The notes under the pieces: generated by a model
The model's input: only the letters and a program-made list of their open reading frames with translations
What the model was told of the DNA's origin: nothing
Databases searched by the model: none
Position numbers and translations under genes: made by a program
Part shown: piece after piece, positions 55,147-64,000 of the stretch
How the letters are laid out: each line of letters opens with the position of its first letter
How positions within the stretch are numbered: position 1 is the first letter of the stretch
DNA from: Paraburkholderia polaris
GTDB taxonomy: Bacteria; Pseudomonadota; Gammaproteobacteria; Burkholderiales; Burkholderiaceae
Reading direction: 5' to 3'
Length of the DNA stretch: 64,000 bases
Assembly (NCBI RefSeq): GCF_012927345.1
Contig: NZ_JABBGJ010000011.1
Span: 62,001-126,000 of the forward strand

Positions 55147-55173
55147 AAGCCCTCGACTTTCGTTCGAGGGCTT
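55147..55173 (-). terminator. Terminator after tRNA-Val
   Basis: Stem AAGCCCTCGA/TCGAGGGCTT with a 7-nt loop; the A run at 55143-55148 is a T tail on the minus strand. Confidence 0.82.
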
Positions 55174-55204
55174 TCTCTTGCGGCTCTTCGGAGACCCGCG
55201 AATC

Positions 55205-55279
55205 TGGTGGGTGGTACAGGGATTGAACCTGTGACCCCTGCCGTGTGAAGGCAGTGCTCTACCGCTGAGCTAACCACCC
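55205..55279 (-). tRNA. tRNA-Val (CAC)
   Basis: 75-nt cloverleaf on the minus strand: acceptor GGGTGGT/ACCACCC, anticodon loop TTCACAC (anticodon CAC), GGTTCAATCC T-arm, encoded CCA. It lies beside dnaQ, where E. coli has aspV. Confidence 0.95.
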
Positions 55280-55327
55280 GAAGAGAGCCGAATTATGTCA
55301 GGGATTTTTCCACTCGTCTAGTACTTT

Positions 55328-56062
55328 TTAAGCGGTTTGCTCATCGGCGGTTGGTGCGGGTTCGAGACGCCACACGCTCGTGCCTTTGATCGCTTTGTCG
55401 AGACCGTCGAGCACGGCCTGATGTTCGGTGACCTCGTCGTCGCTCGCGGCAATCACAACCAGATTCAGCGAGTCGATCGCGATGCGCGGCGCGTGCGCGT
55501 CGCCGCCACCGTGCGAATCGCCGTGCATGTCGATGACAAGGCTTTCCTGGCCGCGTGTCATCGCCAGATACACCTCGGCGAGCAGTTCCGAGTCAAGCAG
55601 TGCGCCGTGCAGTGTACGGTGCGCGTTGCTGATGCCGAAGCGGTCGCACAGCGCGTCGAGTGAATTGCGCTTGCCCGGGAACATCTGCTTGGCGCGCGCC
55701 AATGTATCGATGATCTCGCCGCAGTAGGTTTTCACTGGCGGCAAACCCAGCAGCGCGAATTCGGCATCGAGAAAGCCGATGTCGAACGGCGCGTTGTGAA
55801 TGATCAGCTCCGCGTCCTGAATGAAATCGCGAATCTGATCGGCGATCTCGGCGAACTTTGGTTTGTCGCTCAGGAACTCGGTAGTCAGCCCGTGAACGGC
55901 CAGTGCGCCCGGATCGCTGTCGCGTTCCGGGTTGATGTAAAAATGCAGGTTGTTGCCCGTGAGCCGGCGGTTCACCATTTCGACGCAACCGAGTTCAAGG
56001 ATCCGGTCGCCGGTTCTTGCATTCAGGCCGGTGGTTTCGGTATCGAGGATGAGTTGACGCAT
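55328..56062 (-). CDS. dnaQ: DNA polymerase III epsilon subunit (proofreading exonuclease)
   Basis: 244 residues. DEDDh exonuclease: LDTETTG carries Asp7 and Glu9, HNAPFDIGFLDAEF the second Asp, and HRTLHGALLDSELLAEVY the His and last Asp. The C-terminal 50 residues bind the alpha subunit. Read with rnhA in the same direction, an order also seen divergently in E. coli. Confidence 0.95.
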   Translation of the reverse strand: MRQLILDTETTGLNARTGDRILELGCVEMVNRRLTGNNLHFYINPERDSDPGALAVHGLTTEFLSDKPKFAEIADQIRDFIQDAELIIHNAPFDIGFLDAEFALLGLPPVKTYCGEIIDTLARAKQMFPGKRNSLDALCDRFGISNAHRTLHGALLDSELLAEVYLAMTRGQESLVIDMHGDSHGGGDAHAPRIAIDSLNLVVIAASDDEVTEHQAVLDGLDKAIKGTSVWRLEPAPTADEQTA

Positions 56063-56142
56063 GTCGGATTAGCCTGCTCAAAAAAAATCAGCAAAAAAGA
56101 AGGGCGCGCGCGTTGGTGTCGCTGCGGGCATCACGGCACGCA

Positions 56143-56589
56143 TCACATTTCTGCGAGTGAGGCGACACCGCGATTGGCCAGTTGATCCGCGCGTTCGTTT
56201 TCCGGGTGGCCGTTGTGACCGCGCACCCAGCGCCATTCGATTTCGTGCTGCGCGACGAGCGCATCGAGCCGCTTCCAGAGATCGGCGTTCTTCACCGGCT
56301 GCTTCGCAGCGGTGATCCAGCCTTTTTTCTTCCAGCCGTGGATCCATTCACTGATGCCTTTCTGCACGTACTGCGAGTCGGTGTGCACGACGGCCTTGCA
56401 GGGGCGCTTGAGTGCCTCGAGCGCGGCGATCACGCCCATCAGTTCCATGCGGTTGTTGGTGGTGTTGGGTTCACCGCCGAACAGTTCTTTTTCCTGGTCG
56501 CCGAAGCGCAGCAGCGCGCCCCAGCCGCCGCGGCCGGGATTGCCCTTGCAGGCGCCGTCGGTATAAATATCGATGATGTCGGAAGTCAT
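56143..56589 (-). CDS. rnhA: Ribonuclease HI
   Basis: 148 residues; degrades RNA in RNA-DNA hybrids. Active-site residues are visible: Asp in [12 protein letters not shown], Glu in NNRMELMGV, Asp in VHTDSQYV, and His and Asp in [14 protein letters not shown]. Start at the ATG giving [12 protein letters not shown], which overlaps the upstream methyltransferase stop by 4 bp. Confidence 0.96.
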   Translation of the reverse strand: MTSDIIDIYTDGACKGNPGRGGWGALLRFGDQEKELFGGEPNTTNNRMELMGVIAALEALKRPCKAVVHTDSQYVQKGISEWIHGWKKKGWITAAKQPVKNADLWKRLDALVAQHEIEWRWVRGHNGHPENERADQLANRGVASLAEM

Positions 56590-57449
56590 TGAGTGTGGTT
56601 GCGTGTGTTCGGGGTGGCGGCGGGCGCGAGGCCCGCGGCGAGGACAGGTTTCTTCACTTTCAGCGGGCCGACGAGGCGCATGCCGCGCACGCGCTTGATC
56701 GCCTTGATCATGTAGGTGGCGCCGAAAATCGGCCACCAGCGGTCGCCGGCGGCTTCCATGAAACCATAGCGGGACAGCCATTGATCGCTGCCAAGCGGCG
56801 GACGATAGCAGCCGAAGCGCCCGCGTTCAAGGTCGAAACCCAGCAGTTTGATCCAGTCCTTCAAACGCGTGAAGGCGATCAGGTCGACTGCCGCGGGCAC
56901 GAACGGCCGACCGGTCATCTTGCCGACCGATTGACGCGCGCCCCACAGCGAGAGCGAATTGAAGCCGAGAATGATCAGTTGGCCTTCGGGCATCAGCACG
57001 CGCTCGGCTTCGCGCAGAAGCCGGTGCGGGTCGCTCGTGAATTCCAGCGTGTGCGGCATCACGATCAGGTCGACGCTTTGTGCTTCGAACGGCAGGTCGA
57101 GCAGGTCGCACCAGACCGCGCTACGCCCGGTCGGCGCCGACAAACCAGCGGGCAGACCTTGCGCGGCGCCATTCCTGGAGCCATTCGCCAGGCCATTCCC
57201 GGCACGCCCCAGACCGCGCGGAAACGTGTAGGGCGCGCTCGCGCCGCTCGCTGCGTCGAGCACGAGCCCGCGGCACGGCATGCGGTTTTCGCGCAAGGCG
57301 TCGAGTTGCGGCAGGCCGAGTTGCAGCGCATGGTAACCGAACACGTCGGACACCACGCGATCGAGTTGGGTCTGTTCCCACTCAAGTACGTAGCGGCCAG
57401 GTGGCGAATCGGTCCAGGCGGGCCAGTCTATAATCTCTCGATCAGTCAT
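56586..57449 (-). CDS. Class I SAM-dependent methyltransferase (YafS-like position)
   Basis: 287 residues. Methyltransferase-11 type core: the SAM-binding segment [19 protein letters not shown] is interrupted by a roughly 40-residue Gly/Ala/Arg-rich insert (about 100-140) before the acidic [12 protein letters not shown] and [21 protein letters not shown]. The usual GxGxG is GAASGA-like, so cofactor binding should be checked. Gene order gloB, methyltransferase, rnhA, dnaQ equals gloB-yafS-rnhA-dnaQ of E. coli. Start at ATG 57449. Confidence 0.82.
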   Translation of the reverse strand: MTDREIIDWPAWTDSPPGRYVLEWEQTQLDRVVSDVFGYHALQLGLPQLDALRENRMPCRGLVLDAASGASAPYTFPRGLGRAGNGLANGSRNGAAQGLPAGLSAPTGRSAVWCDLLDLPFEAQSVDLIVMPHTLEFTSDPHRLLREAERVLMPEGQLIILGFNSLSLWGARQSVGKMTGRPFVPAAVDLIAFTRLKDWIKLLGFDLERGRFGCYRPPLGSDQWLSRYGFMEAAGDRWWPIFGATYMIKAIKRVRGMRLVGPLKVKKPVLAAGLAPAATPNTRNHTQ

Positions 57450-57468
57450 ATCAGAGAATGCGTCGCCT

Positions 57469-58260
57469 ATGAATGCGCTCGAGTACGTACCGGTCCCGGC
57501 GTTTGAAGACAATTACATCTGGGTCGTTTCCGACGGGCATCACGCCGTGGTCGTCGATCCCGGTGAGGCCGCCCCCGTGCGCGCATATCTGGCGAAGCGG
57601 GGTTGGCGGCTGAGCGCTATTTTACTCACGCACCATCACCAAGACCATGTCGGTGGAGTGGCCGATCTGCTGAACGGCCAGGCCGTTCCCGTCTACGGCC
57701 CCGCCGGTGAAGCGATCCAGCACCTCACGCATCGTCTCAAAAACGGCGATCACGTGACGATTGCTGCGCCCGCACTCGAATTCGAGGTGCTCGACGTACC
57801 CGGTCACACGAGCGGTCATATCGCCTATTTTCAGGCGGCCGACCCGCGCGGCACGCCGCACGTGTTTTGCGGCGACACGCTGTTCGCGTGCGGCTGCGGC
57901 CGGTTGTTCGAAGGGACGCCCACGCAGATGCTGGCATCGCTGGATTCGCTTGCCGCACTCCCGGGTGCGACCGAGGTGCACTGTGCACATGAGTACACGT
58001 TGTCGAACATCCGCTTCGCGCTCGCCTGCGAGCCGGGCAATGCTGAACTGCAAGCCTGGCGTGACAAAGCGGGCGAATTGCGCGCGCGTCATGTGCCGAC
58101 GCTGCCCACCACCATTGCCCACGAACGTGCTGTGAACCCATTTTTGCGCGCCGGCAACCCGGCGATTCAAACAATCTTGCAAGAGCAGTTGCACGAAAAA
58201 GTGCCCGATCGATTAACGGCATTTACGCTGATGCGTGAATGGAAAAACCGCTTCCGTTGA
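57469..58260 (+). CDS. gloB: Hydroxyacylglutathione hydrolase (glyoxalase II)
   Basis: 263-residue metallo-beta-lactamase-fold enzyme that hydrolyses S-lactoylglutathione. Metal motif T-H-H-H-Q-D-H-V-G-G (about 48-57), further ligands in VPGHTSGHI, FCGDTLF and CAHEYTLSN. Divergent from the methyltransferase with only 19 bp between starts, so the promoters overlap the coding ends. Confidence 0.95.
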   Translation: MNALEYVPVPAFEDNYIWVVSDGHHAVVVDPGEAAPVRAYLAKRGWRLSAILLTHHHQDHVGGVADLLNGQAVPVYGPAGEAIQHLTHRLKNGDHVTIAAPALEFEVLDVPGHTSGHIAYFQAADPRGTPHVFCGDTLFACGCGRLFEGTPTQMLASLDSLAALPGATEVHCAHEYTLSNIRFALACEPGNAELQAWRDKAGELRARHVPTLPTTIAHERAVNPFLRAGNPAIQTILQEQLHEKVPDRLTAFTLMREWKNRFR

Positions 58261-58349
58261 CCCGATTTGGATCAGGGTATTCCTCACGCGAAGAATCGCA
58301 AAAATTCGCCAAGCCCAAGATTTCCTTGATTTTTTTCGTAATTTTCCGA

Positions 58350-58378
58350 TTGACGTAAACGTTGCCGTTTCGTACTAT
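58350..58378 (+). promoter_or_regulatory. Promoter of mltD
   Basis: TTGACG and TACTAT separated by 17 bp, 40 bp before the mltD ATG. Confidence 0.65.
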
Positions 58379-58417
58379 CGGCTGCAAATTCCAGCCCTTG
58401 TGGAAGCCGAGACGTTC

Positions 58418-60112
58418 ATGCGATTTATCTTTAGTGCGTTGTTGGTCCTGACACTCGCCGCTTGCGCGAGTCAGGGACCGGCGACGAATAGCCCCACCAC
58501 TGCAACAAACCCCGCCAGTCAGCAAGCCGTAGCCGACGCCCTTCGCAAGACAGCCACCGCCAAAGAGACGATCAACGTCGACCAGGGTTCGGTCGATCAA
58601 CTGACGAGCGCGGACGCCGATTTGTGGGGCCGTATTCGCCGTGGTTTTCAAATGCCGGATCTGCAAACCGACCTCGTCGACATGCAGGTCAACTGGTATG
58701 CGCAGCGCCCGGACTACGTGCAGCGCATGACCGAGCGCTCGCAGAAATATCTCTACCACATCGTCGAAGAGCTCGAAGCGCGCCACATGCCGACCGAGCT
58801 CGCGTTGCTGCCGTTTATCGAATCCGCGTACAGCCCGCAGGCATTGTCAGTGGCGAAGGCTGCCGGCATGTGGCAGTTCATGCCGGGCACGGGCCGCACC
58901 TACAATCTCAAGCAGAACATGTGGCAGGACGAGCGCCGCGACGTGCTGGCCTCGACCAGCGCCGCACTCGACTATCTGTCGCGTCTGCATGACATGTTCG
59001 GCGACTGGCAACTGGCGCTCGCCGCTTACAACTGGGGCGAGGGCAACGTGCAGCGCGCGATTGCCCGCAACGAAGCGGCGGGGCTGCCTACCGACTACCT
59101 CAGCCTGCGCATGCCGAACGAGACGCGCAACTACGTGCCCAAGCTGCAGGCGGTAAAGAACATCGTAATGAACCCGCAGATGTACGGGCTCACGTTGCCG
59201 TCGATTCCGAACCACCCGTATTTCGTAACGGTCACGACCTCGCACGACATCGACGTGGATACGGCGGCGAAACTCGCGAATCTCTCTCCGGATGAATTCC
59301 GCTCACTGAACCCGTCGTTCAGAAAGCCGGTCATTCTCGGCGCCACCCAGCCGCAGATTCTGCTGCCGTTCGACAACGCGAGCGCGTTCGAACGCAATCT
59401 GAAGACGTACTCCGGTTCGCTGTCGTCGTGGACCACGTACACGGTCACCGAGCGTGCTGCACCGGCGGCGATCGCGCAAAAGATCGGTGTCGACGCCGAC
59501 ACACTGATGGAAGTGAACAAGATTCCGGTCGGCATGCGCCTGAAGCCGGGCTCGACGATCGTGGTGCCGCGTGGTTCGGACGACGACGAAGACATCAGCG
59601 CCGACGTCGCCGAAAGCGCGGTGCTCGCCATGGAGCCTGATGTCCCCGACACCCGCAAGATGCTAATCCGCGTGCGCCGCAATCAATCGATGGCCGCCAT
59701 CGCGGTACGTTATGGCGTCTCGATCGGTCAGTTGAAGGCCTGGAATCGCACGCATCGCGATCAGGTTTCGCGTGGTCAGGTGATCGTGCTGCACGTGCCG
59801 GTCGGTAAGACGATGCCGAGCGAGCCGGGTCCGGAGCGCATCGCGACCGACGTGCAGGGCGGTGGCGTCGAGAAGATCGGCACCCGCGTCGCAGACACGA
59901 AGAGCGATTCGCGCTACGATAAGAAGAAGGGTCGTGGCCGCTCCGCCGTGGTGAAGGTGTCTGAGCCGGTGGGTCAAGCCAGCAAGCCGACAACGTCCGG
60001 CGCCAGCAAGGGCAAGGTCACGAAGGTGTCGGCTTCCACGTCCAGCAAGGCGTCGAAGGCCGCGGCAGATAGCCGCCCGAAGACCGCGGCCAACGCGAAG
60101 AAGGGTAAGTAG
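58418..60112 (+). CDS. mltD: Membrane-bound lytic murein transglycosylase D
   Basis: 564-residue outer-membrane lipoprotein that cleaves peptidoglycan. Lipobox L-A-A-C16, SLT domain with catalytic Glu in FIESAYSPQALS (about residue 135) and AAGMWQFMPGTGR, then two LysM domains (about 340-390 and 410-460) that bind glycan. The last 90 residues are Lys/Ser/Ala-rich and disordered. Start at ATG 58418; the longer frame overlaps gloB and lacks the signal peptide. Confidence 0.94.
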   Translation: MRFIFSALLVLTLAACASQGPATNSPTTATNPASQQAVADALRKTATAKETINVDQGSVDQLTSADADLWGRIRRGFQMPDLQTDLVDMQVNWYAQRPDYVQRMTERSQKYLYHIVEELEARHMPTELALLPFIESAYSPQALSVAKAAGMWQFMPGTGRTYNLKQNMWQDERRDVLASTSAALDYLSRLHDMFGDWQLALAAYNWGEGNVQRAIARNEAAGLPTDYLSLRMPNETRNYVPKLQAVKNIVMNPQMYGLTLPSIPNHPYFVTVTTSHDIDVDTAAKLANLSPDEFRSLNPSFRKPVILGATQPQILLPFDNASAFERNLKTYSGSLSSWTTYTVTERAAPAAIAQKIGVDADTLMEVNKIPVGMRLKPGSTIVVPRGSDDDEDISADVAESAVLAMEPDVPDTRKMLIRVRRNQSMAAIAVRYGVSIGQLKAWNRTHRDQVSRGQVIVLHVPVGKTMPSEPGPERIATDVQGGGVEKIGTRVADTKSDSRYDKKKGRGRSAVVKVSEPVGQASKPTTSGASKGKVTKVSASTSSKASKAAADSRPKTAANAKKGK

Positions 60113-60198
60113 ACCAAAAGCGGCTCCCACGGTAGTGACCACATGCGTTGCGGGGGCAGCGCGTGAATTGCGCTCCGATCACCCACCGTGTTATTCCG

Positions 60199-60227
60199 AC
60201 GCCGTCACCTGTGGTGACGGCGTTTTT
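60199..60227 (+). terminator. Rho-independent terminator after mltD
   Basis: Ten-bp stem CGCCGTCACC/GGTGACGGCG, 3-nt loop, five T. Confidence 0.88.
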
Positions 60228-60313
60228 CATTCTGCAGATCAATTCGGGCGAAGTTCGCCCATTTCATTTATCTTTCGTGCTTAGGCCAAAGTCGGCCGCT
60301 CATTTCAAAGCTT

Positions 60314-61555
60314 ATGTCGTCGACCCAGTTGCGCGTTTTTCTCCTGTTTTCGGCCGGTTACTTCGTTTCGTACGTGTTTCGCGGCGTCAATCTCGGCTTT
60401 GCGCCCTTCATCACGCACGATCTCGGCTTGTCGGCCACTGATCTTGGCTTGCTGACCAGTCTGTACTTCCTCGGCTTCGCGGGCGCGCAGATTCCGGCCG
60501 GCGTGTTGCTCGACCACTTCGGTGCGCGTCGGGTGACGGCGGTCACCTTGCTATTTGCCGCGCTCGGAATCTGGGTATTCGGCGCCGCGCACAGCGTCGG
60601 CATGATGATGTTCGGGCGGTTGCTGATCGGCGTCGGCGTCTCGGTATGTCTTGGCGCTGCCTTCAAGGCGTTGGCGCAGCATTTTGCGTCGGCACGGCTG
60701 CCGCTGATGAACGGGCTGGTGATGGCGATCGGCGGTTTTGGCGGCGTGATGGTCGGCTCGCCGCTCACGTGGGCGCTGAGCTTCGCCAGTTGGCGTGCTG
60801 TCTGTATCGGCCTGGGTCTGCTGACAGTGCTGGTGGCGGTGGCGCAATGGACTCTTGTGCCGGACACAAAGGAAACCCACCATCAAGCAAGTCTCGGTGC
60901 CCAGTTCAAAGGCACTTTGCACATTCTGAAGAGCGCGGCATTCTGGAAAATCGCGTCATTTTCAGTCCTTACGCAAGGCGTGTTCTACGCGATGCAATCA
61001 CTATGGGTCGGCGCCTGGTTACGCGACGTGCAGGGCTTCGAGCCGCGTGAGGCCGCCGCGCTGGTGTCGGTTCTCGGCTTCGCAATGATGGCCGGCTGCG
61101 TGGGCTTCGGCGCGGCGGCACGTAGCCTCGAGCGGCGCGGTGTTTCGCTGTATGTGTTTTGCGGCGTCGGCATGGCGCTGTTCGTCGTCACCCAACTGCT
61201 GATCATGTTCAGCGCGCCGCTGCCTGCGAGCCTGCTGTGGGCGGCGTACGGGATCTTCGGCGGTACCGGGATTCTCAGTTATGCAGTCATGGCGCGGCAT
61301 TTCCCGGCGCAGATGATCGGCCGGGTGAATACCACGCTGACGCTGATCATCTTTCTGCTGATTTTCGGCTTCCAGATCGGCGTCGGGGCGGTGCTGTCGC
61401 GCTGGCCGGCCAGCGGCGGACATTATCCGGCGGCTGCGCATCTGACCGCCTGGGGCATTCTGGTGGCGCTACAAGTGTTGAGCGCGATCTGGTACGTATT
61501 GCCCGGCCGCGCGCGGCTTCAGCCGGTGCACGCGCGCGCCGAACAGCAGGTTTAA
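60314..61555 (+). CDS. Major facilitator superfamily transporter
   Basis: 413 residues, twelve membrane helices. MFS motif LDHFGARRVTA between helices 2 and 3, and a basic C-terminal tail. The N-terminus RVFLLFSAGYFVSYVFRGVNLGFAPFI resembles metabolite:proton symporters of unknown substrate. It has its own terminator upstream and no operon partner, so function cannot be inferred further. Confidence 0.85.
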   Translation: MSSTQLRVFLLFSAGYFVSYVFRGVNLGFAPFITHDLGLSATDLGLLTSLYFLGFAGAQIPAGVLLDHFGARRVTAVTLLFAALGIWVFGAAHSVGMMMFGRLLIGVGVSVCLGAAFKALAQHFASARLPLMNGLVMAIGGFGGVMVGSPLTWALSFASWRAVCIGLGLLTVLVAVAQWTLVPDTKETHHQASLGAQFKGTLHILKSAAFWKIASFSVLTQGVFYAMQSLWVGAWLRDVQGFEPREAAALVSVLGFAMMAGCVGFGAAARSLERRGVSLYVFCGVGMALFVVTQLLIMFSAPLPASLLWAAYGIFGGTGILSYAVMARHFPAQMIGRVNTTLTLIIFLLIFGFQIGVGAVLSRWPASGGHYPAAAHLTAWGILVALQVLSAIWYVLPGRARLQPVHARAEQQV

Positions 61556-61983
61556 GGCAGCCAAGTAGAGTTCGCAGGGTGGAGTCATATTTACCGCTCC
61601 TATCCCGATTCTGGCCCGTGCAAATTTTATCCAGCGGCTTCCGAGCCATGCGCAGCAAGGCTTACACTAGTTTTGGGGCGCGCCTTGCTACGCTAGCTCC
61701 CCATCTCGGATTTGGAGGGAAGGGTAGTTTCACGCTATAATTTCAAGGTTTGAGCTTATCAACCCGCACCCTAGCGCCTACCTCTCCCATACCGTTCATC
61801 CGCCGCGCGCTTTTGACGCCCCGCACCCCAGCCGATCCGTCCACACAATGGACCCATCGCGCCCCTTGCGACGTCATCAGCAGTACGCGAGCGAGTCTGC
61901 GCGCGCATCCTGTCGATGCGTTTCGCTGCGGCTCGCAGTCGGATAGACAGGTCGGCAACAGGGTGTTCCCCAAGGAGTCTCCC
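61556..61983. other. carAB upstream region
   Basis: 428 bp without a supportable gene. It contains the likely carAB promoter (61712-61741) and a leader of about 235 nt ending in the ribosome-binding site AAGGAG. Long leaders allow pyrimidine- or arginine-responsive control of carAB in other bacteria, but I see no recognised operator or attenuator here. Confidence 0.45.
61712..61741 (+). promoter_or_regulatory. Promoter of carAB
   Basis: TTGGAG, 18 bp, consensus TATAAT, about 243 bp before carA. Confidence 0.6.
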
Positions 61984-63138
61984 GTGTTGCCGTCATTTTC
62001 TCCCGCTTTGCTCGCACTCGCCGACGGCACGGTCTTTCGTGGTTACTCGATCGGCGCCCCCGGGCATACGATCGGCGAAGTCGTGTTCAACACCGCTATC
62101 ACCGGTTATCAGGAAATCCTGACTGACCCGAGCTACGCGCGCCAGATCGTGACCCTCACGTATCCGCACATCGGTAACGTCGGCGTGAATGCCGAAGACG
62201 TCGAAGCCACGAAAGTCCATGCCGCCGGCCTGATCATCCGTGATCTGCCGGTTCTCGCGTCGAACTTCCGCATGGAGCGCACGCTCCCGCAATACCTGAA
62301 GGACGAAGGCGTGGTCGCCATCGCCGGCCTCGACACCCGTATGCTGACCCGCGTGCTGCGCGACAAGGGTGCACAGAACGGCGCCATTCTGGCCGGCTCG
62401 GATGACGAAGCGAAGGCAATCGAACTCGCGCGTTCGTTCCCGGGTTTGTCGGGCATGGACCTCGCGAAGGTCGTGTCGACGAAAGAAAGCTACGAATGGA
62501 CCCAGACCGAATGGCGTCTGGGCACCGGCTACGGCAAGCAGAACGCGCCGAAGTACCGCGTGGTCGCGTTCGATTACGGCGTGAAGTACAACATCCTGCG
62601 CATGCTGGCCGAACGCGGCTGCCACGTCACCGTGCTGCCGGCAGAAGCTTCCGCGGCTGACGCGCTCGCGCTCAACCCGGACGGCGTTTTCCTGTCGAAC
62701 GGCCCCGGCGATCCGGAACCGTGCGACTACGCGATTCGCGCCACCAAGGAGTTGATCGAGCGCGGCATTCCGACCTTCGGGATCTGCCTCGGCCATCAGA
62801 TCATGGGCCTCGCGCTCGGCGCCAAGACCCTCAAGATGAAGACCGGCCACCACGGCGCGAACCATCCGGTGAAGGATCTCGAAGACGGCCGCGTGGTCAT
62901 CACGTCGCAGAATCACGGCTTCGCGGTCGACGCCGACACGCTGCCGGCCAACGCCAAGGTCACGCACATCTCGCTGTTCGACGGCACGCTGCAAGGCTTC
63001 GCGTTGACCGACAAGCCGGCGTTCTGCTTCCAGGGCCACCCGGAAGCGTCGCCCGGTCCGCACGACATCGCCTATCTGTTCGACCGCTTCACCGCGTTGA
63101 TGGACACGAAGAAGGCCGGCAAGACCGCAGCGGCATAA
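61984..63138 (+). CDS. carA: Carbamoyl-phosphate synthase small subunit
   Basis: 384 residues; supplies ammonia from glutamine for carbamoyl phosphate, used in arginine and pyrimidine synthesis. Class I glutamine amidotransferase with Cys in [14 protein letters not shown] and His/Glu in [14 protein letters not shown] start ([15 protein letters not shown]) with AAGGAG 8 bp upstream. The frame is open further upstream but without family similarity. Confidence 0.95.
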   Translation: MLPSFSPALLALADGTVFRGYSIGAPGHTIGEVVFNTAITGYQEILTDPSYARQIVTLTYPHIGNVGVNAEDVEATKVHAAGLIIRDLPVLASNFRMERTLPQYLKDEGVVAIAGLDTRMLTRVLRDKGAQNGAILAGSDDEAKAIELARSFPGLSGMDLAKVVSTKESYEWTQTEWRLGTGYGKQNAPKYRVVAFDYGVKYNILRMLAERGCHVTVLPAEASAADALALNPDGVFLSNGPGDPEPCDYAIRATKELIERGIPTFGICLGHQIMGLALGAKTLKMKTGHHGANHPVKDLEDGRVVITSQNHGFAVDADTLPANAKVTHISLFDGTLQGFALTDKPAFCFQGHPEASPGPHDIAYLFDRFTALMDTKKAGKTAAA

Positions 63139-63287
63139 GTCTTGTGAAGCGCCCGAGCGGCGCGCGGCTCGCAACGCGATGGGCGCAACAAGCGCACTCA
63201 AGGCGAGCCGCACAAAACAGAGCGCGCGCAACGTATTAACGCAGCGCGCCGACGGAAAGAATTCAGGAATACATTAGCGAGAGCGTT

Positions 63288-64000
63288 ATGCCCAAGCGGA
63301 CAGACATCAAGAGCATCCTCATCATCGGCGCGGGTCCGATCATCATCGGCCAGGCGTGCGAGTTCGACTACTCGGGCGCGCAGGCATGCAAGGCGCTGCG
63401 TGAGGAAGGCTACAAGGTCATTCTCGTCAACAGCAATCCGGCGACGATCATGACCGACCCGAACACGGCCGACGTGACCTACATCGAGCCGATCACGTGG
63501 GAAGTGGTGGAGCGCATCATCGCCAAGGAGCGCCCGGACGCGATCCTGCCGACGATGGGCGGCCAGACCGCACTGAACTGCGCGCTGGATCTCCACGCGC
63601 ACGGCGTGCTGGAGAAATACAAGGTCGAGCTGATCGGCGCCTCGCCGGAAGCGATCGACAAGGCGGAAGACCGCCAGAAGTTCAAAGACGCGATGACCAA
63701 GATCGGCCTCGGTTCGGCCAAGTCGGGCACCGCGCATTCGATGGAAGAAGCGCTGCAGGTGCAGGCGGACATCGCTGTGCAAACGGGCAGCGGCGGCTAC
63801 CCGGTCGTGATCCGTCCGTCGTTCACACTCGGCGGTTCGGGCGGCGGCATCGCGTACAACCGCGACGAATTCGAAGAGATCTGCAAGCGCGGTCTCGACC
63901 TGTCGCCCACGCGCGAACTGCTGATCGAAGAATCGCTGCTCGGCTGGAAAGAGTACGAGATGGAAGTGGTCCGCGATAAAAAGGACAACTGCATCATCGT
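63288..64000 (+). CDS. carB: Carbamoyl-phosphate synthase large subunit, N-terminal part
   Basis: First 237 residues of about 1080. [17 protein letters not shown], then the biotin-carboxylase-like fold ([20 protein letters not shown]) and the ATP-grasp segment [19 protein letters not shown] with the nucleotide-binding loop. Runs off the right edge. 149 bp after carA, same operon. Confidence 0.95.
   Translation, partial: MPKRTDIKSILIIGAGPIIIGQACEFDYSGAQACKALREEGYKVILVNSNPATIMTDPNTADVTYIEPITWEVVERIIAKERPDAILPTMGGQTALNCALDLHAHGVLEKYKVELIGASPEAIDKAEDRQKFKDAMTKIGLGSAKSGTAHSMEEALQVQADIAVQTGSGGYPVVIRPSFTLGGSGGGIAYNRDEFEEICKRGLDLSPTRELLIEESLLGWKEYEMEVVRDKKDNCII

Overview
The window is about 64 kb of high-GC chromosomal DNA from a betaproteobacterium, almost certainly Burkholderiaceae and most likely Paraburkholderia or Burkholderia. 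The call rests on protein sequence and on gene order: an EF-P with Arg32 next to EarP, the rne/rluC/yceD-rpmF-plsX-fab cluster, rpoE-rseA-rseB-mucD running into lepA-lepB-rnc-era-recO-pdxJ-acpS, uvrC-pgsA-tRNA-Gly-tRNA-Cys, and gloB/methyltransferase/rnhA/dnaQ/tRNA. Most of it is core genome. There is no phage, insertion sequence, CRISPR array or rRNA.

Layout. 1-4.5 kb: moaA 5' end and rne on the minus strand, then a long divergent leader. 4.5-7.7 kb: rluC, a HAD phosphatase, a Rieske protein and an S49 peptidase. 7.7-9.1 kb (minus): RsmI-like methyltransferase and Maf/YceF. 9.2-16.4 kb: yceD-rpmF-plsX-fabH-fabD-fabG-acpP-fabF. 16.4-21.1 kb: YgfX-like protein and the envelope-stress set rpoE-rseA-rseB-mucD plus a glutaredoxin-like protein. 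21.4-29.7 kb: lepA-lepB, rnc-era-recO-pdxJ-acpS, nagZ. 29.8-31.9 kb (minus): a sigma-54 response regulator beside a csbD gene that carries a sigma-54 promoter. 32-34.3 kb (minus): earP and efp. 34.5-38.3 kb: uvrC, pgsA, two tRNA-Gly and one tRNA-Cys. 38.4-42.4 kb: accessory genes (lipoprotein, secreted protein, small membrane protein, TraB/GumN-like protein, GNAT acetyltransferase). 42.5-44.5 kb (minus): copper delivery and cytochrome oxidase assembly (SCO, PCuAC, CtaG). 44.9-47.2 kb: otsB-otsA. 47.3-54.7 kb: two ABC exporters flanking a GT4 glycosyltransferase and two membrane proteins. 55.2-58.3 kb: tRNA-Val, dnaQ, rnhA, methyltransferase, gloB. 58.4-64 kb: mltD, an MFS transporter, carA and the start of carB.

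The most interesting material lies between the genes. A 34-nt stem-loop occurs twice, upstream of plsX and of lepA, with compensatory base changes in its stem. csbD has a correctly spaced -24/-12 promoter next to an enhancer-binding protein with a GAFSGA loop. A 19-codon leader ORF with a strong ribosome-binding site sits between a good promoter and an ABC exporter. A three-way-junction-like inverted repeat precedes fabF, a 9-bp tandem array precedes rpoE, and an intrinsic terminator lies just upstream of lepA. Several housekeeping proteins (RNase E, RNase III, RecO, UvrC) carry long disordered extensions or insertions.
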